64,000 nt of DNA, from contig NZ_JPMI01000079.1 in NCBI RefSeq assembly GCF_000733295.1, positions 1-64,000 on the forward strand. Reading direction: 5' to 3'. The notes beneath the pieces were generated by a model. It saw only the letters and a program-made list of their open reading frames with translations. It was not told the origin of the DNA and did no database searches. The position numbers and the translations under genes are program-made. This document shows positions 41,801-52,700 of this stretch, in pieces. Every line of letters starts with the position of its first letter. Position 1 is the first letter of the stretch. The stretch is from Archangium violaceum Cb vi76 (lineage in GTDB: Bacteria > Myxococcota > Myxococcia > Myxococcales > Myxococcaceae).

Positions 41801-42015
41801 GGGCCCCTGCGGTCCTTCGCGCTGAAGGTCGCCACCGACACCAACGACAGGACCGAGCCGGCCATCAGGACGAGGCCCAGCAGCGCCCGTTGTCCAGGCC
41901 CTGACTCTCCATCGATTCCCTTCTGCGCCTTCTTCTCGGCCAGGGCCTTGCGGCGCGTGGCGATCTCCTGCCGCGAAAGGACCGTCTTCTCCGCTCTGGC
42001 CTTCCGTTCCGCCAT
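38878..42015 (-). CDS. ftsK: DNA translocase FtsK/SpoIIIE
   Basis: A 1045-residue septal DNA pump that resolves and clears chromosomes at division. It has four N-terminal transmembrane helices (about 40-210), an acidic Glu/Ala-rich linker then a Pro/Ala-rich one, a RecA-like motor with Walker A GTTGSGKS and Walker B IVVIIDELADLMM (D830), and the C-terminal winged-helix gamma domain (YNRAARMIERMERDGVVG). Between GFN (N702) and the Walker B lies an extra segment of about 128 residues, roughly 85 more than in E. coli FtsK by my count, rich in D and E (DDDDGMSDAVEAALEAAG). This insertion is unusual (see findings). Confidence 0.96.
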   Translation of the reverse strand: MAERKARAEKTVLSRQEIATRRKALAEKKAQKGIDGESGPGQRALLGLVLMAGSVLSLVSVATFSAKDRRGPGFENAVGPMGHLIAESLRGMLGVWAYLLPLCGVYAAMVVFVGNRERRRWPQLVAFVLLTLSGAVLAQLFIGTQPGQAHPPGGFVGATLGGMLVGMFSTVGTIILVTTVCAAALIVGTQYTFLKLCSLAWAGACVVGRRVQENALLFWEQQKEAYKERQVRAAQEKEEEDAFLAELEEEEAELEEAERLALEAEEAEQEAMAEEAVRLARQEEKERAAAAKLAAKDAREAAKLAAREKKPEAGQQPVIVTPPAAPARPAPGADPAWAAFLSPSPAANALPAAPALPAVAAPPADAAKGKRGKAPNIVTGPEAPADAQASEPMVAAVPLAAAPAPAAQAPASPVAIVPAPPSALARTPLIVEPKAPPKPTAVTIKKKDQEQFQFVGGRTSFSLPPLDVLEIEKKERSALDKEAFLTTAEKLRAKLADFGISGEVVEIRPGPVVTMYEFLPGPGIKVSKIAALQDDLAMAMEAMRVRIVAPIPGKGVVGIEVPNRDRETVYLKEIAEQDVFQKSASRLTMCVGKDIEGMPYVFDLAKAPHLLIAGTTGSGKSVAVNSMIMSILLKSTPEEVRFIMVDPKMLELSVYEGIPHLLLPVVTDPKKAALALRWAVEEMERRYQMLSEAGVRNIAGFNKFVETQDAEKSNAKPAEESAKKAAPKKPKKVVVVDVATPEDAIIEESHSASANAGPGVAAPKDDVEELREALPEPEEAPESMQAGDEDDDDGMSDAVEAALEAAGESESSREEKREWKKLPYIVVIIDELADLMMVASREVETYVARLAQMARAAGIHLMVATQRPSTDVVTGIIKANFPTRISFMLRSKPDSMTILGTVGAEALLGMGDMLIMPPTSAHLQRVHGAFVSENEIKHAVDHLKAQGKPVYDDSILKPRDDEGEGGGGEEDELSDELYDQALATVSEMRAVSISMLQRKMRIGYNRAARMIERMERDGVVGPADGAKPREVLIRGVGEMPGAGAA

Positions 42016-42198
42016 GACTCCCTCTCACTCCCCGTAGCGGGCTGTAGCAGCCGTCCGCGGAGTGTAGGGAGGGAGGGGGTCCGGTCAATTTTCCGGCGGC
42101 CGTCCAGAGGTACACGGCGCTACCACTTTGAAGCACCACCCGGGAGCGGAGCATGTATGTTGCCCCGGCTGCGTCGTGGAACCAAGGAGACCTACATC

Positions 42199-42528
42199 AT
42201 GTCCACCCAGGACAAGCCGTCGTCGACTGAAGAGGAGTACTTCGCTCGCGAGGAAATCGAGAAGAAGCGCAAGCTGGCCATCCAGCAGTCCCAGTCGATG
42301 GCCGCCCAGCAGCGCGAGGACCTCAAGAAGCTGCACTTCATGAAGTGCCCCAAGTGCGGCATGGACCTGCAGGTCCTCATGCGGGGCGACATCGAGATCG
42401 ACACCTGCTTCAACTGCCACGGCATCTTCCTGGACGGGGGCGAGCTGGAGCGGCTCCAGAAGCAGATGGCGCACGAGAAGGATGGCCGGTGGATGGGCGC
42501 CGTCCTCAACCTCTTCAAGAACAAGTAG
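42199..42528 (+). CDS. TFIIB-type zinc ribbon protein
   Basis: A 109-residue protein: an N-terminal charged helix (EEEYFAREEIEKKRKLAIQ), then CPKCGMDL and CFNCHGIFLDGGELERL, the zf-TFIIB domain. Such proteins are often linked to stress or rpoZ-like roles, but no function is certain. The ATG at 42199 has AAGGAG at good spacing. It is probably co-transcribed with gatC, which starts 18 bases after its stop. Confidence 0.88.
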   Translation: MSTQDKPSSTEEEYFAREEIEKKRKLAIQQSQSMAAQQREDLKKLHFMKCPKCGMDLQVLMRGDIEIDTCFNCHGIFLDGGELERLQKQMAHEKDGRWMGAVLNLFKNK

Positions 42529-42546
42529 TCCGCGGAGGTCTGGTCC

Positions 42547-42834
42547 ATGAAGCTCACCGTCGAGCAGGTCCGGCACGTGGCCACCCTGGCCCGGCTGTCG
42601 CTCTCGTCCGAGGAGGAGGAGCGCTACGCCACGCAGCTCTCCGCCATCCTGGACGCGGTGGCGCAGTTGCAGGAGCTCGACGTGAGCGGAGTGGAGCCGA
42701 CCTCGCATGCCACGCTCGCGTCCTCGCTGCTGCGCGAGGACGTGGCGCGGCCCTCGCTGCCACCCGAGAAGGCGCTGGCCAACGCGCCGGCCAGGGTGGG
42801 CACCAGCTTCGCCGTCCCGAAGATCCTGGAGTGA
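42547..42834 (+). CDS. gatC: Aspartyl/glutamyl-tRNA amidotransferase subunit C
   Basis: A 95-residue subunit that clamps GatA and GatB together. It matches the family from [13 protein letters not shown] through the middle [20 protein letters not shown] to the end. The next gene, gatA, starts four bases after its stop, so the operon order gatC-gatA-gatB is intact. Confidence 0.95.
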   Translation: MKLTVEQVRHVATLARLSLSSEEEERYATQLSAILDAVAQLQELDVSGVEPTSHATLASSLLREDVARPSLPPEKALANAPARVGTSFAVPKILE

Positions 42835-42838
42835 CGCC

Positions 42839-44299
42839 ATGCAGCTGACCGACCTCACCCTGCTGGAGCTGGCGGCGAAGCTGGCCTCGGGGGAAACCAC
42901 CTCCGTGGAGGCCACGCGGGCCTGTCTGGCGCGCATCGCCCAGGTGGATGAGAAGGTGAAGGCCTTCCTGCGGCTGGACGAGCACGGCGCCCTGGCGGCC
43001 GCCGAGGCCAGCGACGCTCGCCGCGAGAAGGGCAACCCGCTCGGGCCCCTGGATGGCGTGCCCGTGGCCGTGAAGGACATCTTCCTCACCGAGGGCGTGG
43101 AGACGACATGTGCCTCGCGCGTCCTCGAGGGCTTCGTTCCCCCGTACGACGCCACCGCGGTGCGGTTGTTGAAGGAGGCGGGGACGCCCATCCTGGGCAA
43201 GCTCAACCAGGACGAGTTCGCCATGGGCTCGTCCAACGAGTCGAGCGCCTATGGCCCCTGCCACAACCCGTGGGACGTGACGCGCACGCCGGGAGGCTCC
43301 TCGGGAGGCTCGGCGGCGGCGCTGGCGGCGCGCGAGGTGTTCGGCACGCTGGGCACGGACACGGGTGGCTCCATCCGCCAGCCGGCGGCGTTCACCAACA
43401 CCGTGGGCATCAAGCCCACCTACGGGCGTGTGTCGCGCTACGGCGTCATCGCCTACGCCTCCTCGCTGGATGCGCCGGGCCCCATGGCTCGCACGGTGGG
43501 GGACGTGGCGGCGCTGCTGCAGGTGCTGGCGCGGCATGATCCGCTGGACTCCACCTCGGCGCCGGCGGACGTGCCGGACTACCTGGCGGACCTGGAGCAC
43601 GGAGTCGCGGGCCTGAAGCTGGGCGTGCCCCGCGAGTACTTCGTCGAGGGCATGGACCCCGAGGTGGAAGCCTCCGTGCGCGAGGCGCTGAAGGCCTACG
43701 AGCGGCTGGGCGCCACGTTGGTGGACGTGTCGCTGCCCCACACGAAGTACGCGCTGGCCACCTATTACCTGCTGGCCCCGGCGGAGGCCTCGAGCAACCT
43801 GGCCCGCTACGACGGCGTGCGCTACGGCCGGCGGGCGCGGGAGGCGAAGGGCCTCCGGGACATGTACGGCCTGTCGCGTGACCAGGGCTTCGGCCCCGAG
43901 GTGAAGCGCCGCATCATGCTGGGCACCTACGCGCTGAGCGCGGGCTACTACGACGCCTACTACCTGCGGGCCCAGAAGGTGCGGACGCTCATCCGCGACG
44001 ATTTCGCGAAGGCCTTCACGCAGGTGGACGCGCTGGTGACGCCCACCTCGCCGGTGCCGGCCTTCAAGCTGGGCGAGAAGGTGAACGACCCCGTGTCCAT
44101 GTACCTCATGGACGTGTGCACGCTGCCGTGTAACCTGGCGGGACTGCCCGGCGTGTCGCTGCCGTGCGGCTTCACGAAGGCGGGCCTGCCCATCGGGTTG
44201 CAGCTCATGGGCCGCCCGTTCGACGAGGCGAAGTTGCTGAGGATCGCCCGGGCCTTCGAGCGCGAGCACGACTACGTGCGCCGCCCGGCCCCCATCTAG
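42839..44299 (+). CDS. gatA: Aspartyl/glutamyl-tRNA amidotransferase subunit A
   Basis: A 486-residue amidase that releases ammonia from glutamine for the transamidation of Glu-tRNAGln or Asp-tRNAAsn. The Ser-cisSer-Lys triad is visible: VAVKDIF Lys, [10 protein letters not shown] and [11 protein letters not shown]. The ATG at 42839 is four bases from the gatC stop. The family core extends to the [14 protein letters not shown] block. Confidence 0.97.
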   Translation: MQLTDLTLLELAAKLASGETTSVEATRACLARIAQVDEKVKAFLRLDEHGALAAAEASDARREKGNPLGPLDGVPVAVKDIFLTEGVETTCASRVLEGFVPPYDATAVRLLKEAGTPILGKLNQDEFAMGSSNESSAYGPCHNPWDVTRTPGGSSGGSAAALAAREVFGTLGTDTGGSIRQPAAFTNTVGIKPTYGRVSRYGVIAYASSLDAPGPMARTVGDVAALLQVLARHDPLDSTSAPADVPDYLADLEHGVAGLKLGVPREYFVEGMDPEVEASVREALKAYERLGATLVDVSLPHTKYALATYYLLAPAEASSNLARYDGVRYGRRAREAKGLRDMYGLSRDQGFGPEVKRRIMLGTYALSAGYYDAYYLRAQKVRTLIRDDFAKAFTQVDALVTPTSPVPAFKLGEKVNDPVSMYLMDVCTLPCNLAGLPGVSLPCGFTKAGLPIGLQLMGRPFDEAKLLRIARAFEREHDYVRRPAPI

Positions 44300-44316
44300 A
44301 GAGTTCCGGAGACGCC

Positions 44317-45756
<1,440 letters not shown>

Positions 45757-45793
45757 TCCTCCGAAGAGGATCCCAATCCGCCTTGGCGTGGGC

Positions 45794-46162
45794 TTACCCA
45801 CCACTCGCATGGAATGCTTGAAGGATGTCCTCGGCTGTCATGGGCGGAGTCACCTTGACCTCACCGTTCATACCCTCATCGCAGAAGATGAGGCGCAAGT
45901 GGGGCGGAATGAGGGTGCGGCACCACTGGACGAACTCGGACATGTCCTGGAGGTCACCCTCGAAGTTGATTGAACTCCTCGTTCGGGCGAGCAGTCCTTC
46001 CACGGAGGAACTCGCCATGGGGACTTGGAAATCCAGGGCATAACTCCCCTCGGGATTGGAAAGCTGCTCCACCGTGGTTCCAGGCCATCGTGTTATCAGC
46101 CTGGAGGCAAAATCAGGCACAGGCGGAAGTCCGTTTGTCTCCGTGATGATGTAGTACTTCAA
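45794..46162 (-). CDS. Small protein, candidate immunity partner of the exported toxin
   Basis: A 122-residue acidic soluble protein without signal peptide; I do not recognise the family. It has aromatic-rich strands (KYYIITETNG, YALDFQVPM) and a stretch WCRTLIPPHLRLIFCDEG seen in several small immunity-type proteins. It begins 16 bases after the toxin stop, with AAGGA before a TTG start, so it is translated from the same mRNA. Position and size make it a candidate immunity factor. Its third-position GC is lower than that of neighbours, which fits a laterally acquired gene. Confidence 0.65.
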   Translation of the reverse strand: MKYYIITETNGLPPVPDFASRLITRWPGTTVEQLSNPEGSYALDFQVPMASSSVEGLLARTRSSINFEGDLQDMSEFVQWCRTLIPPHLRLIFCDEGMNGEVKVTPPMTAEDILQAFHASGG

Positions 46163-46178
46163 GTGGTTTTTCCTTGCA

Positions 46179-47294
46179 TCAGGGGCGAACGAGAACTTCG
46201 CCAGGAATACTGAGCCGCGTGAGTAAGGCCTCGAAAAAGGGAACAGCCATTCCGTCGTTGACGATGACTTCGAGCGCGACGATCGGGTTGTTGGGGTCTT
46301 TGATGACAGTGGCGTAGCGTTCGAACTCAGCGATGACGCCCGTCTGGATGGCGAGTCGTACGCCCTCGTCGCACTTGGACCCGGGTATGAACGGACTCTT
46401 GTCAGGAGTACCGATGTGCTTGACCTCTACTATCCTCGCGCTCTCTGGTCGGGCACCGTCCGCCCAGACATTTTTGCCACCTCCAGAAACCTGGATTTCT
46501 TCCGGGCCCGCGTGTTTTCTCTGGTATTGGAATGCCTCCGAATCCTGGCGGGCTGGTCTCCGTTTCACTTTCTCCAACCATGCCTTGAAGGCCGCGATGT
46601 CCACCCTCTTGGACTTCGCGGGATCTGGATGCACCCGCTCGCCGCCGGAGCGTCCGCCCGCGGTGGCTAGAGAGGGCGCTACTCCAGTTCCAGGCACGAC
46701 ACCTGGCTTGACCCCCATGGAGTTGCCCACTCGCCCACCACTGGCCACCGGCACGAGTTCGGGCTGCAGTACGAAGGGGTGAGCGGGAGGGCCTGTTTGT
46801 TTCTGTGCCTTGCCCGACACCCTCTTCATCAGGATGAACGTCACGACGCTCACGCCCACCGTCGCTACAGCTCGCGCAAGGTGCTTGGCTGCTGTGTCGA
46901 GGCCCGCTTCATCGCGCGCTTCGCTTGCGTACCTGGCGTAGTTCCACAGCAAGTCCTTCACCGCGGCCGTCTGCGCTGCGGCCATCGTGACACCCAATGT
47001 CAGCAACGCCGCGTCCACTGTTTGGCCGAGCACTGGAATCCCCTGGCTGCCAATCCATGCCGTGGTCATCGTTCCCAGCAATGTCAGGCTCTCTGGAGAC
47101 ACCATTGCCTGCACTTCCTGCATCGTCTCCTCGGGGAGCATCCTCATGGCGCGTATGAATGCGCGGCAGAGCTTCTCCGACTTCTCCATCTTCTCGATGG
47201 CCTGAGGCCGCGCATGGCACAGCCCATCCTCCACCGGGCTGGAGAACGCAGGCTCTGCGAACAGAAGCCCCAAGAAAAAGAGGATGATTCTCAT
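46179..47294 (-). CDS. Exported toxin with restriction-endonuclease-fold C-terminus
   Basis: A 371-residue protein. MRIILFFLGLLFAEPAFS is a Sec signal peptide. The N-terminal half (about 20-180) contains a hydrophobic segment (LDTAAKHLARAVATVGVSVVTFILM) of polymorphic-toxin type. The C-terminal 130 residues have the PD-(D/E)XK core: WADG with D279, then IVEVKHIG with E290 and K292 (D-x10-E-x-K), followed by VIAEFERYATVIKDPNNP and FEALLTRLSIPGEV. That pattern recalls restriction-endonuclease-fold toxin domains (Tox-REase type), a recollection not checked against a database. The downstream small gene is the likely antitoxin. GC is lower than in the flanks, in keeping with lateral transfer. Confidence 0.75.
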   Translation of the reverse strand: MRIILFFLGLLFAEPAFSSPVEDGLCHARPQAIEKMEKSEKLCRAFIRAMRMLPEETMQEVQAMVSPESLTLLGTMTTAWIGSQGIPVLGQTVDAALLTLGVTMAAAQTAAVKDLLWNYARYASEARDEAGLDTAAKHLARAVATVGVSVVTFILMKRVSGKAQKQTGPPAHPFVLQPELVPVASGGRVGNSMGVKPGVVPGTGVAPSLATAGGRSGGERVHPDPAKSKRVDIAAFKAWLEKVKRRPARQDSEAFQYQRKHAGPEEIQVSGGGKNVWADGARPESARIVEVKHIGTPDKSPFIPGSKCDEGVRLAIQTGVIAEFERYATVIKDPNNPIVALEVIVNDGMAVPFFEALLTRLSIPGEVLVRP

Positions 47295-47438
47295 GGATGG
47301 GTACCGGGTGCAGTGGTCATGCCGGGCTGGAGCGTAGCCTTCCAGGGCAGGTTCGTGTTGAGTGGTTGGGGCAGAGCGGCTCGTGGCATTGCTCGTGCGG
47401 GTGGCAGTGGCAGGCTGTGACGCAACGAGGAGGCGCCC

Positions 47439-49097
47439 ATGGCCCGAACCCCGCTGCTTCGCTCCCTGAAGCAACTCGCCGCTGAGCACCGGCTCTCCGT
47501 CCGGAAGGGCCTTCCGGTGAATGCACTCCGCGAGGCGCGGGTCCAATCACGTGAACAGCGGCCCGGGAGCATGAGCCGCCGTGGTTTTCTCGTCGGTTCG
47601 GCGGCCACCCTGGCCACCCTGGCTGCTTGCCGGGCCGCACCGAATCGCGACGCTCCGCGCATCGCGATCGTCGGAGCTGGGATCGCCGGACTGTCCGCGG
47701 CGCTCACGCTGGCGGATGCGGGCATCCCCTCCACCCTTTACGAGGCCTCGGAGCGCGTGGGAGGCCGGATGTTCTCCAACACCACCTACTTCGATCAGGG
47801 GCAGGTGTTCGAGTGGTATGGCGAACTCATCGACACCGGCCACGAGACCATTCTCTCCCAGGCCAGCCGCTTCGGGCTCGAGCTGGATGATCTCCTCATG
47901 GCGCAGCCCATGCCCTCGGAGGAGACGTATTACTTCTTCGGGAAGTACTACCCGAAGGCCGACGCGGACCGGGACTTCCAGTCCATCCTGCCGGTGATCG
48001 AAGAGGACGTGCGCCTCGCCGGGTACCCGACCACCTTCGCCCAGTCCACGCCGCACGGGCGGATGCTCGACAGCATGAGCGTCCATGAGTGGATCGAAGC
48101 ACGCGTGCCTGGCGGGCATTCCTCTCCTCTCGGCGCGCTGCTCGATACCGCGTACTTCATCGAGCTCAACTCGGATACCCGTGAGCAGAGCGCGCTCAAC
48201 ATCGTCTACCTCCTCGGCGCTCAACCCGACCCGGCACACCTGGCCCTGTTCGGCGAGTCCGACGAGCGCTACCGCATTCGGGGCGGAAACGATCAACTCC
48301 CGCGGGCCATCGCCGCGTACCTCGGGGCCGAGTCCATCCAGACCGGCATGCGGATGGAGGCGCTCTCACGCACTCCGGCGGGGGCCTATGCACTCACCTT
48401 TGCGTCCAAGGGCTCCCGTGTGACGCAGGTGGTGGCGGACATCGTGCTGCTCACGTTGCCATTCGCGGTGCTGCGCGAGCTGGATTACGGGCGCGCGGGC
48501 TTCGACTCGCTCAAGCACCAGGCCATCCAGGAGCTGGGCCGGGGCCGCCAGAGCAAGCAGCACCTCCAGTTCACGCGGCGCCTCTGGAACGAGCAGGGGC
48601 CTCGCCCCGACCCCGGCACGGGCGGCAGCTACTCCGACACCGGGTACCAGTCGACGTGGGAGGCCTCTCGTGGCCAACCCGGGGACCACGGCATCCTCGT
48701 TGGCTACGCCGGAGGGGCCTTCGCGGATGCCATGGAGACCCCGGAGCCCATCGCGACCTCGGAGCTCGATGCGGTGCGCGCGGACGCGCGGCGCTTCCTC
48801 TCCCAGGCCGAGCCCGTGTTCCCCGGCCTCACCGCCCTGTGGAATGGAAAGGCCACCATGGGACTCCCGCAGCTCGATCCGAACTTCAAGTGCTCCTACT
48901 CGTACTGGCGCCGAGGCCAGTACCAGACCTTCGCCGGATACGAGGGCGTCACGCAGGGCAATGTGTTCTTCGCGGGAGAGCACACGTCCATCGACTTCCA
49001 GGGCTTCATGGAGGGCGGTGCCTCCGAGGGCGTCCGGGCCGCCCAGGAGATTCTCGCCACGCTCAGCCTGCATCACCGGATGCAGGCCGTTCCATGA
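47439..49097 (+). CDS. FAD-dependent amine oxidase with Tat-type signal
   Basis: A 552-residue flavin monoamine oxidase. The SRRGFLVG motif (Tat-type twin arginine) with LATLAAC follows a 44-residue N-terminus starting MARTPLL, which myxobacterial homologues also have, so the ATG at 47439 is kept (GAGGAGG before it). The FAD-binding GAGIAGLSAAL, ERVGGRMFS, and C-terminal FAGEHTSIDFQGFMEGG are characteristic. Substrate unknown; polyamines or aromatic amines are typical. Its stop is 18 bases from the convergent lipoprotein. Confidence 0.9.
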   Translation: MARTPLLRSLKQLAAEHRLSVRKGLPVNALREARVQSREQRPGSMSRRGFLVGSAATLATLAACRAAPNRDAPRIAIVGAGIAGLSAALTLADAGIPSTLYEASERVGGRMFSNTTYFDQGQVFEWYGELIDTGHETILSQASRFGLELDDLLMAQPMPSEETYYFFGKYYPKADADRDFQSILPVIEEDVRLAGYPTTFAQSTPHGRMLDSMSVHEWIEARVPGGHSSPLGALLDTAYFIELNSDTREQSALNIVYLLGAQPDPAHLALFGESDERYRIRGGNDQLPRAIAAYLGAESIQTGMRMEALSRTPAGAYALTFASKGSRVTQVVADIVLLTLPFAVLRELDYGRAGFDSLKHQAIQELGRGRQSKQHLQFTRRLWNEQGPRPDPGTGGSYSDTGYQSTWEASRGQPGDHGILVGYAGGAFADAMETPEPIATSELDAVRADARRFLSQAEPVFPGLTALWNGKATMGLPQLDPNFKCSYSYWRRGQYQTFAGYEGVTQGNVFFAGEHTSIDFQGFMEGGASEGVRAAQEILATLSLHHRMQAVP

Positions 49098-49115
49098 GAT
49101 GGGGCTCGTGGGGCG

Positions 49116-49541
49116 CTACTTCTTCGTGAGCGTGCCCTGCTCGACGAGGGCGACGTCGCCGTCAGCGGACGTCTTCCACTGGAGTTCGAACTCCTCGGCG
49201 TCCGCGTGGTGCAGCTCCCCGCTGCTCAGGATGTGCTCGGTGCCGTTGATGACGCACTTCTGGTTCGCCTCGAGATCCGCGCCGTATCCGCCGTGAGCAT
49301 CGCTCCCGTGGCTCGCCAGCAGGGTGCAGGCCGCGTCTCCGGTGCGCTCGCGGACGATCTGGATGACGCCGGTGCTCTTGTCATGGGTGACCGTCCAGAT
49401 GTCCTTCACTGCCGTTGCGGCCTCCAGTTCCGTGGCACTCGCCGCGCGCTTCGAGGTGCCTTCGTAGGTTCCCGACCAGTCCTGCACGGCGCCGCAGCCA
49501 ACGATGAGCGAGAGAGCGAGAACGAAGGTGAGCTTCTTCAT
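49116..49541 (-). CDS. Small lipoprotein
   Basis: A 141-residue predicted lipoprotein, MKKLTFVLALSLIVGC, with a good AAGGAGG ribosome binding site before the ATG at 49541. The mature part is beta-rich (WSGTYEGTSKRA, ELQWKTSADGDVALVEQGTLTKK) with two cysteines. The arrangement resembles small lipocalin-like or META-type domains, but I do not recognise the family. It is convergent with the amine oxidase gene. Confidence 0.75.
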   Translation of the reverse strand: MKKLTFVLALSLIVGCGAVQDWSGTYEGTSKRAASATELEAATAVKDIWTVTHDKSTGVIQIVRERTGDAACTLLASHGSDAHGGYGADLEANQKCVINGTEHILSSGELHHADAEEFELQWKTSADGDVALVEQGTLTKK

Positions 49542-49772
49542 GATGGGTACATCCTCCTTGTTGTGGGCCGCCGCCCATTGCAGGCCTCGGGCCACTTCCG
49601 CCCCGCTGGAATCCCGAGGGTTTGCGTGTTACCCGGCCCGAGCAACACTCCCGGCATGACGCCGCTGCCATGGCATCCGTGCCCCATCCGGTGGCGCCTG
49701 CTCCCTCGCGGCCCAGGCAGCACAACCCGGGGCTGAACCGGACTTCCCTCGCGATTACACTCCGCCGCCTCC

Positions 49773-52700
49773 GTGTCCCTCCTCACGCCTCGCACCCCCG
49801 CCTCCTCCGGACCTGTCTCTCTCCCTTCTCCTTTCGGGACCCGGAAGGACTTGGAGCAATGGGCGGAGGCCCACTCGCTCCAGGACGCCCTGGCGACCTC
49901 CGCGGAAGTGCTGCTGCCCGCACTCGCGGTGGATGAGGCGCAGAAGAACAGCTTGCGCTACGCGCTCAGCGGCCTCCCGATCCGGGACATCGGTTCTCGC
50001 GAAGGGGCCGCGCGCTATCTGGCGGCTCGTGCTCGCGGTGTGCTCGAGGAGGCGGTGCCCCTCGCGGTCGCCGCGTTCCTGGCCGATGAAGCGGAGTCCA
50101 TCCGGCTCGGGGTGCTCGAGGAGGTCTCGCGTCCGGAGTCGCACGAGGACCCCGCCCTCGCGGTGCTCTGGTCTCGGTTGATGCAGCTCCGGCGCGGCAT
50201 CCGCCCTCGTGCCAATCCCCGCTCCCGCGTCGCACGGGCCTCCGGCACCTGGTCGTTCCTCGCCGAGCCCTGTGCCGTCTCGTGGAAGGAGCGCTGGCGG
50301 CGTGTTCGGGGTGGGCCGTCCTATGGCTCCTTCGCCGCCGAATCGAGGCTGTCGTTCCCGAATGACGGCGAGCCCCGGCTCGAGTGCACCTGTGAGGCCC
50401 GGGGCGGTGGCTGCACGCATGCTCTCGCGTTGCTCGACGCCACGCTGGACCTGCTCGAGGACCCCGCGCGGCGCGACGAGGCGCGCGTCCTGGCCGATGA
50501 GCTTTTGCGTCCCTCCTGGGCCCGGGCCCTCAAGGCGCTCGAGGTATTCGAGGCGAAGCTCGCCGAGCCGCGCACCTTCATCGAGGTGTGGTGGCGCATC
50601 GAGCATGAGCTCGGGATGCTCACCGCGGTGCCCTCGGTGAAGAAGCGGAACCGCCGGGGCTCGTTGTCCTCGGGGGCGCGCACGACTCCCGCCCGCCTGC
50701 TCGATGAGCACCGCGACTCCCTCTCCGAACAGGATCTGCGCGTCGCCGAGCTCTTCTCCTCCTGGTCGGCACGTCCGGGCGCTCGGGGCAGCACATACGC
50801 GGCCCGTGCCTTTCTCGCGCTCGTGGGACATCCGCGCGTGGCGCTCGACGTCTCGCCCGATGAGCCGCTCGAGCTGAAGCGGGTCCGGCTGGGATTCATC
50901 GCGGTGCCGTCTGGCGATCACATCCGGCTCGAGCCCTCCGTCGACGGAGAGGTCTTCGATGCACGTCTGCTCACCGCGTTGATGAAGTCCTTCGTGCCGG
51001 GCGAGCCGCTCTTCACCGCCGAGGAGCGGAGGAGCCGGTGCCTGCTCATCGACGTGAGCGACGAGGCCCGCCAGCTGTTCGAGCTGCTCCAGAAGCACGG
51101 CGCGCGGTTCCCCCCCGAGGCGCAGCAGCCGTTGCTCGAAAGGCTCTCGCGCCTGGAGGCCCGCCTCCCGCTGGTCGTCCCGGAGTCGCTCAAGGGCCGT
51201 GAGGTCGTCTCCGAGACGGAGACGGTGGTCCGGCTGAGGCTCCTGCCGGACGTATCGCTCGAACTCGAGCTGCTCGTGCGTCCGGGTCCGGGTGCACCAC
51301 TCTTCCATCCGGGCGTGGGTCCCCGGGACGTCCTGCTGCTGCGAGGCGCCGAGCGCGCGTACGTGCGGCGCTCCCTGCTCACCGAGGATGAGCGGGCGCG
51401 CGCGATGCTCTCGACGCTTCCGCTCGCCAACTCGGAAGAAGGCCCTCCCTACTGCTTCCGGATGAAGGACACCGACTCCGCCTTGGAGCTCGTGGCCGCG
51501 CTGCAGAATCCGCCGCGTGGACTTGCCGTCGAGTGGCTCGACGAGAAGCCGAGGGTCATGTCGTCGGTCGGCCCCGAGGCGCTCAAGGTCCAGATCGAGC
51601 GGAAGCGGGATTGGTTCGGCATCAACGGCCAGCTGAAGGTCGAAGTGGGCCGGCTCGAGCTCGCGGTGTTGCTCGATGCGGCGCGGCGGCAACAGCGTTT
51701 CGTTCGGGTCGACGAGCGGCGCTGGGTCGAGCTCAGCGACACGTTGCGCCACCGGCTCCAGGCCGTCTCCGACCACGCCTTCATTCGAAGCGGAAGGGTG
51801 GAGCTGTCACCCGGAGCCGTCCCCGCGATCGAAGCACTCGGCGGCGAGGGAGCGGAGGTGGAGGCGGCTCCCTCCTGGAAACTGCTCACCGAACGCCTCG
51901 CGGCCTCGTTGTCGCTCCGGCCCAAGCCGCCTGCGGCGCTCAAGGCGACCCTCCGTGACTATCAGGTGGAGGGGCATGCGTGGCTCAGCCGGGTCGCCGC
52001 GTGGGGCGCGGGTGCCTGCCTCGCGGACGACATGGGCCTGGGGAAGACGGTGCAGGCGATCTCGGTGCTGGTGGACCGGACGCGCCTGGGGCCCGCGCTC
52101 GTCCTTTGCCCCACGTCCGTGGGCTTCAACTGGGTGGCGGAGCTCCGCCGGTTCGCGCCCGAGCTCCGTCCCATCCTCTACGCCGAGCAGCCGGATCGCG
52201 CGGGATGTCTCGCGAAGCTCACGAAGAAGGACGTGCTGATCGTCAGCTATGGCCTGCTCACGCGGGACATCGCGAGCCTGAGCGCCGTCACCTTCGCCAC
52301 CCTCGTCATCGACGAGGCCCAGGCACTCAAGAATCCGGCCACGCACCGGGCCCGTGCCGCACGGAAGCTGAATGCCGGCTTCCGGCTCGCGATGTCGGGC
52401 ACGCCCCTGGAGAACCATCTCGGGGAGCTGTGGAGCCTCTATTCCATCGTCTTCCCCGGCCTGCTCGGGAGCTGGGAGCAGTTCCGTGAGCGCTTCGCCG
52501 CGCCCATCGAGCGCGGCAAGGACCCCGAGGCCCGAGAGGCGCTCGCCCGGGTGATCAAGCCCTTCCTGCTCCGTCGCACGAAGCGCGAGGTGGCTCGCGA
52601 GCTGCCGTCCCGCACGGAGATCCAGGTCCCCGTCGCGCTCTCCGAGGAGGAGTGGGCCCTCTACGAGGACGCGCGCCTGGCCGCCGTGGCCGAGGTCTCG

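Noticed and set aside
37345-41904. A 1519-codon open frame opposite RlmL, the ABM gene and ftsK
   Set aside because: It runs through several well-supported genes and a repeat element, and encodes only low-complexity R/G/L/H stretches.
45757-45770. Bidirectional terminator TCCTC-CGAA-GAGGA between gatB and the immunity-like gene
   Set aside because: The stem is only five base pairs with no T-tract; chance is likely in such DNA.
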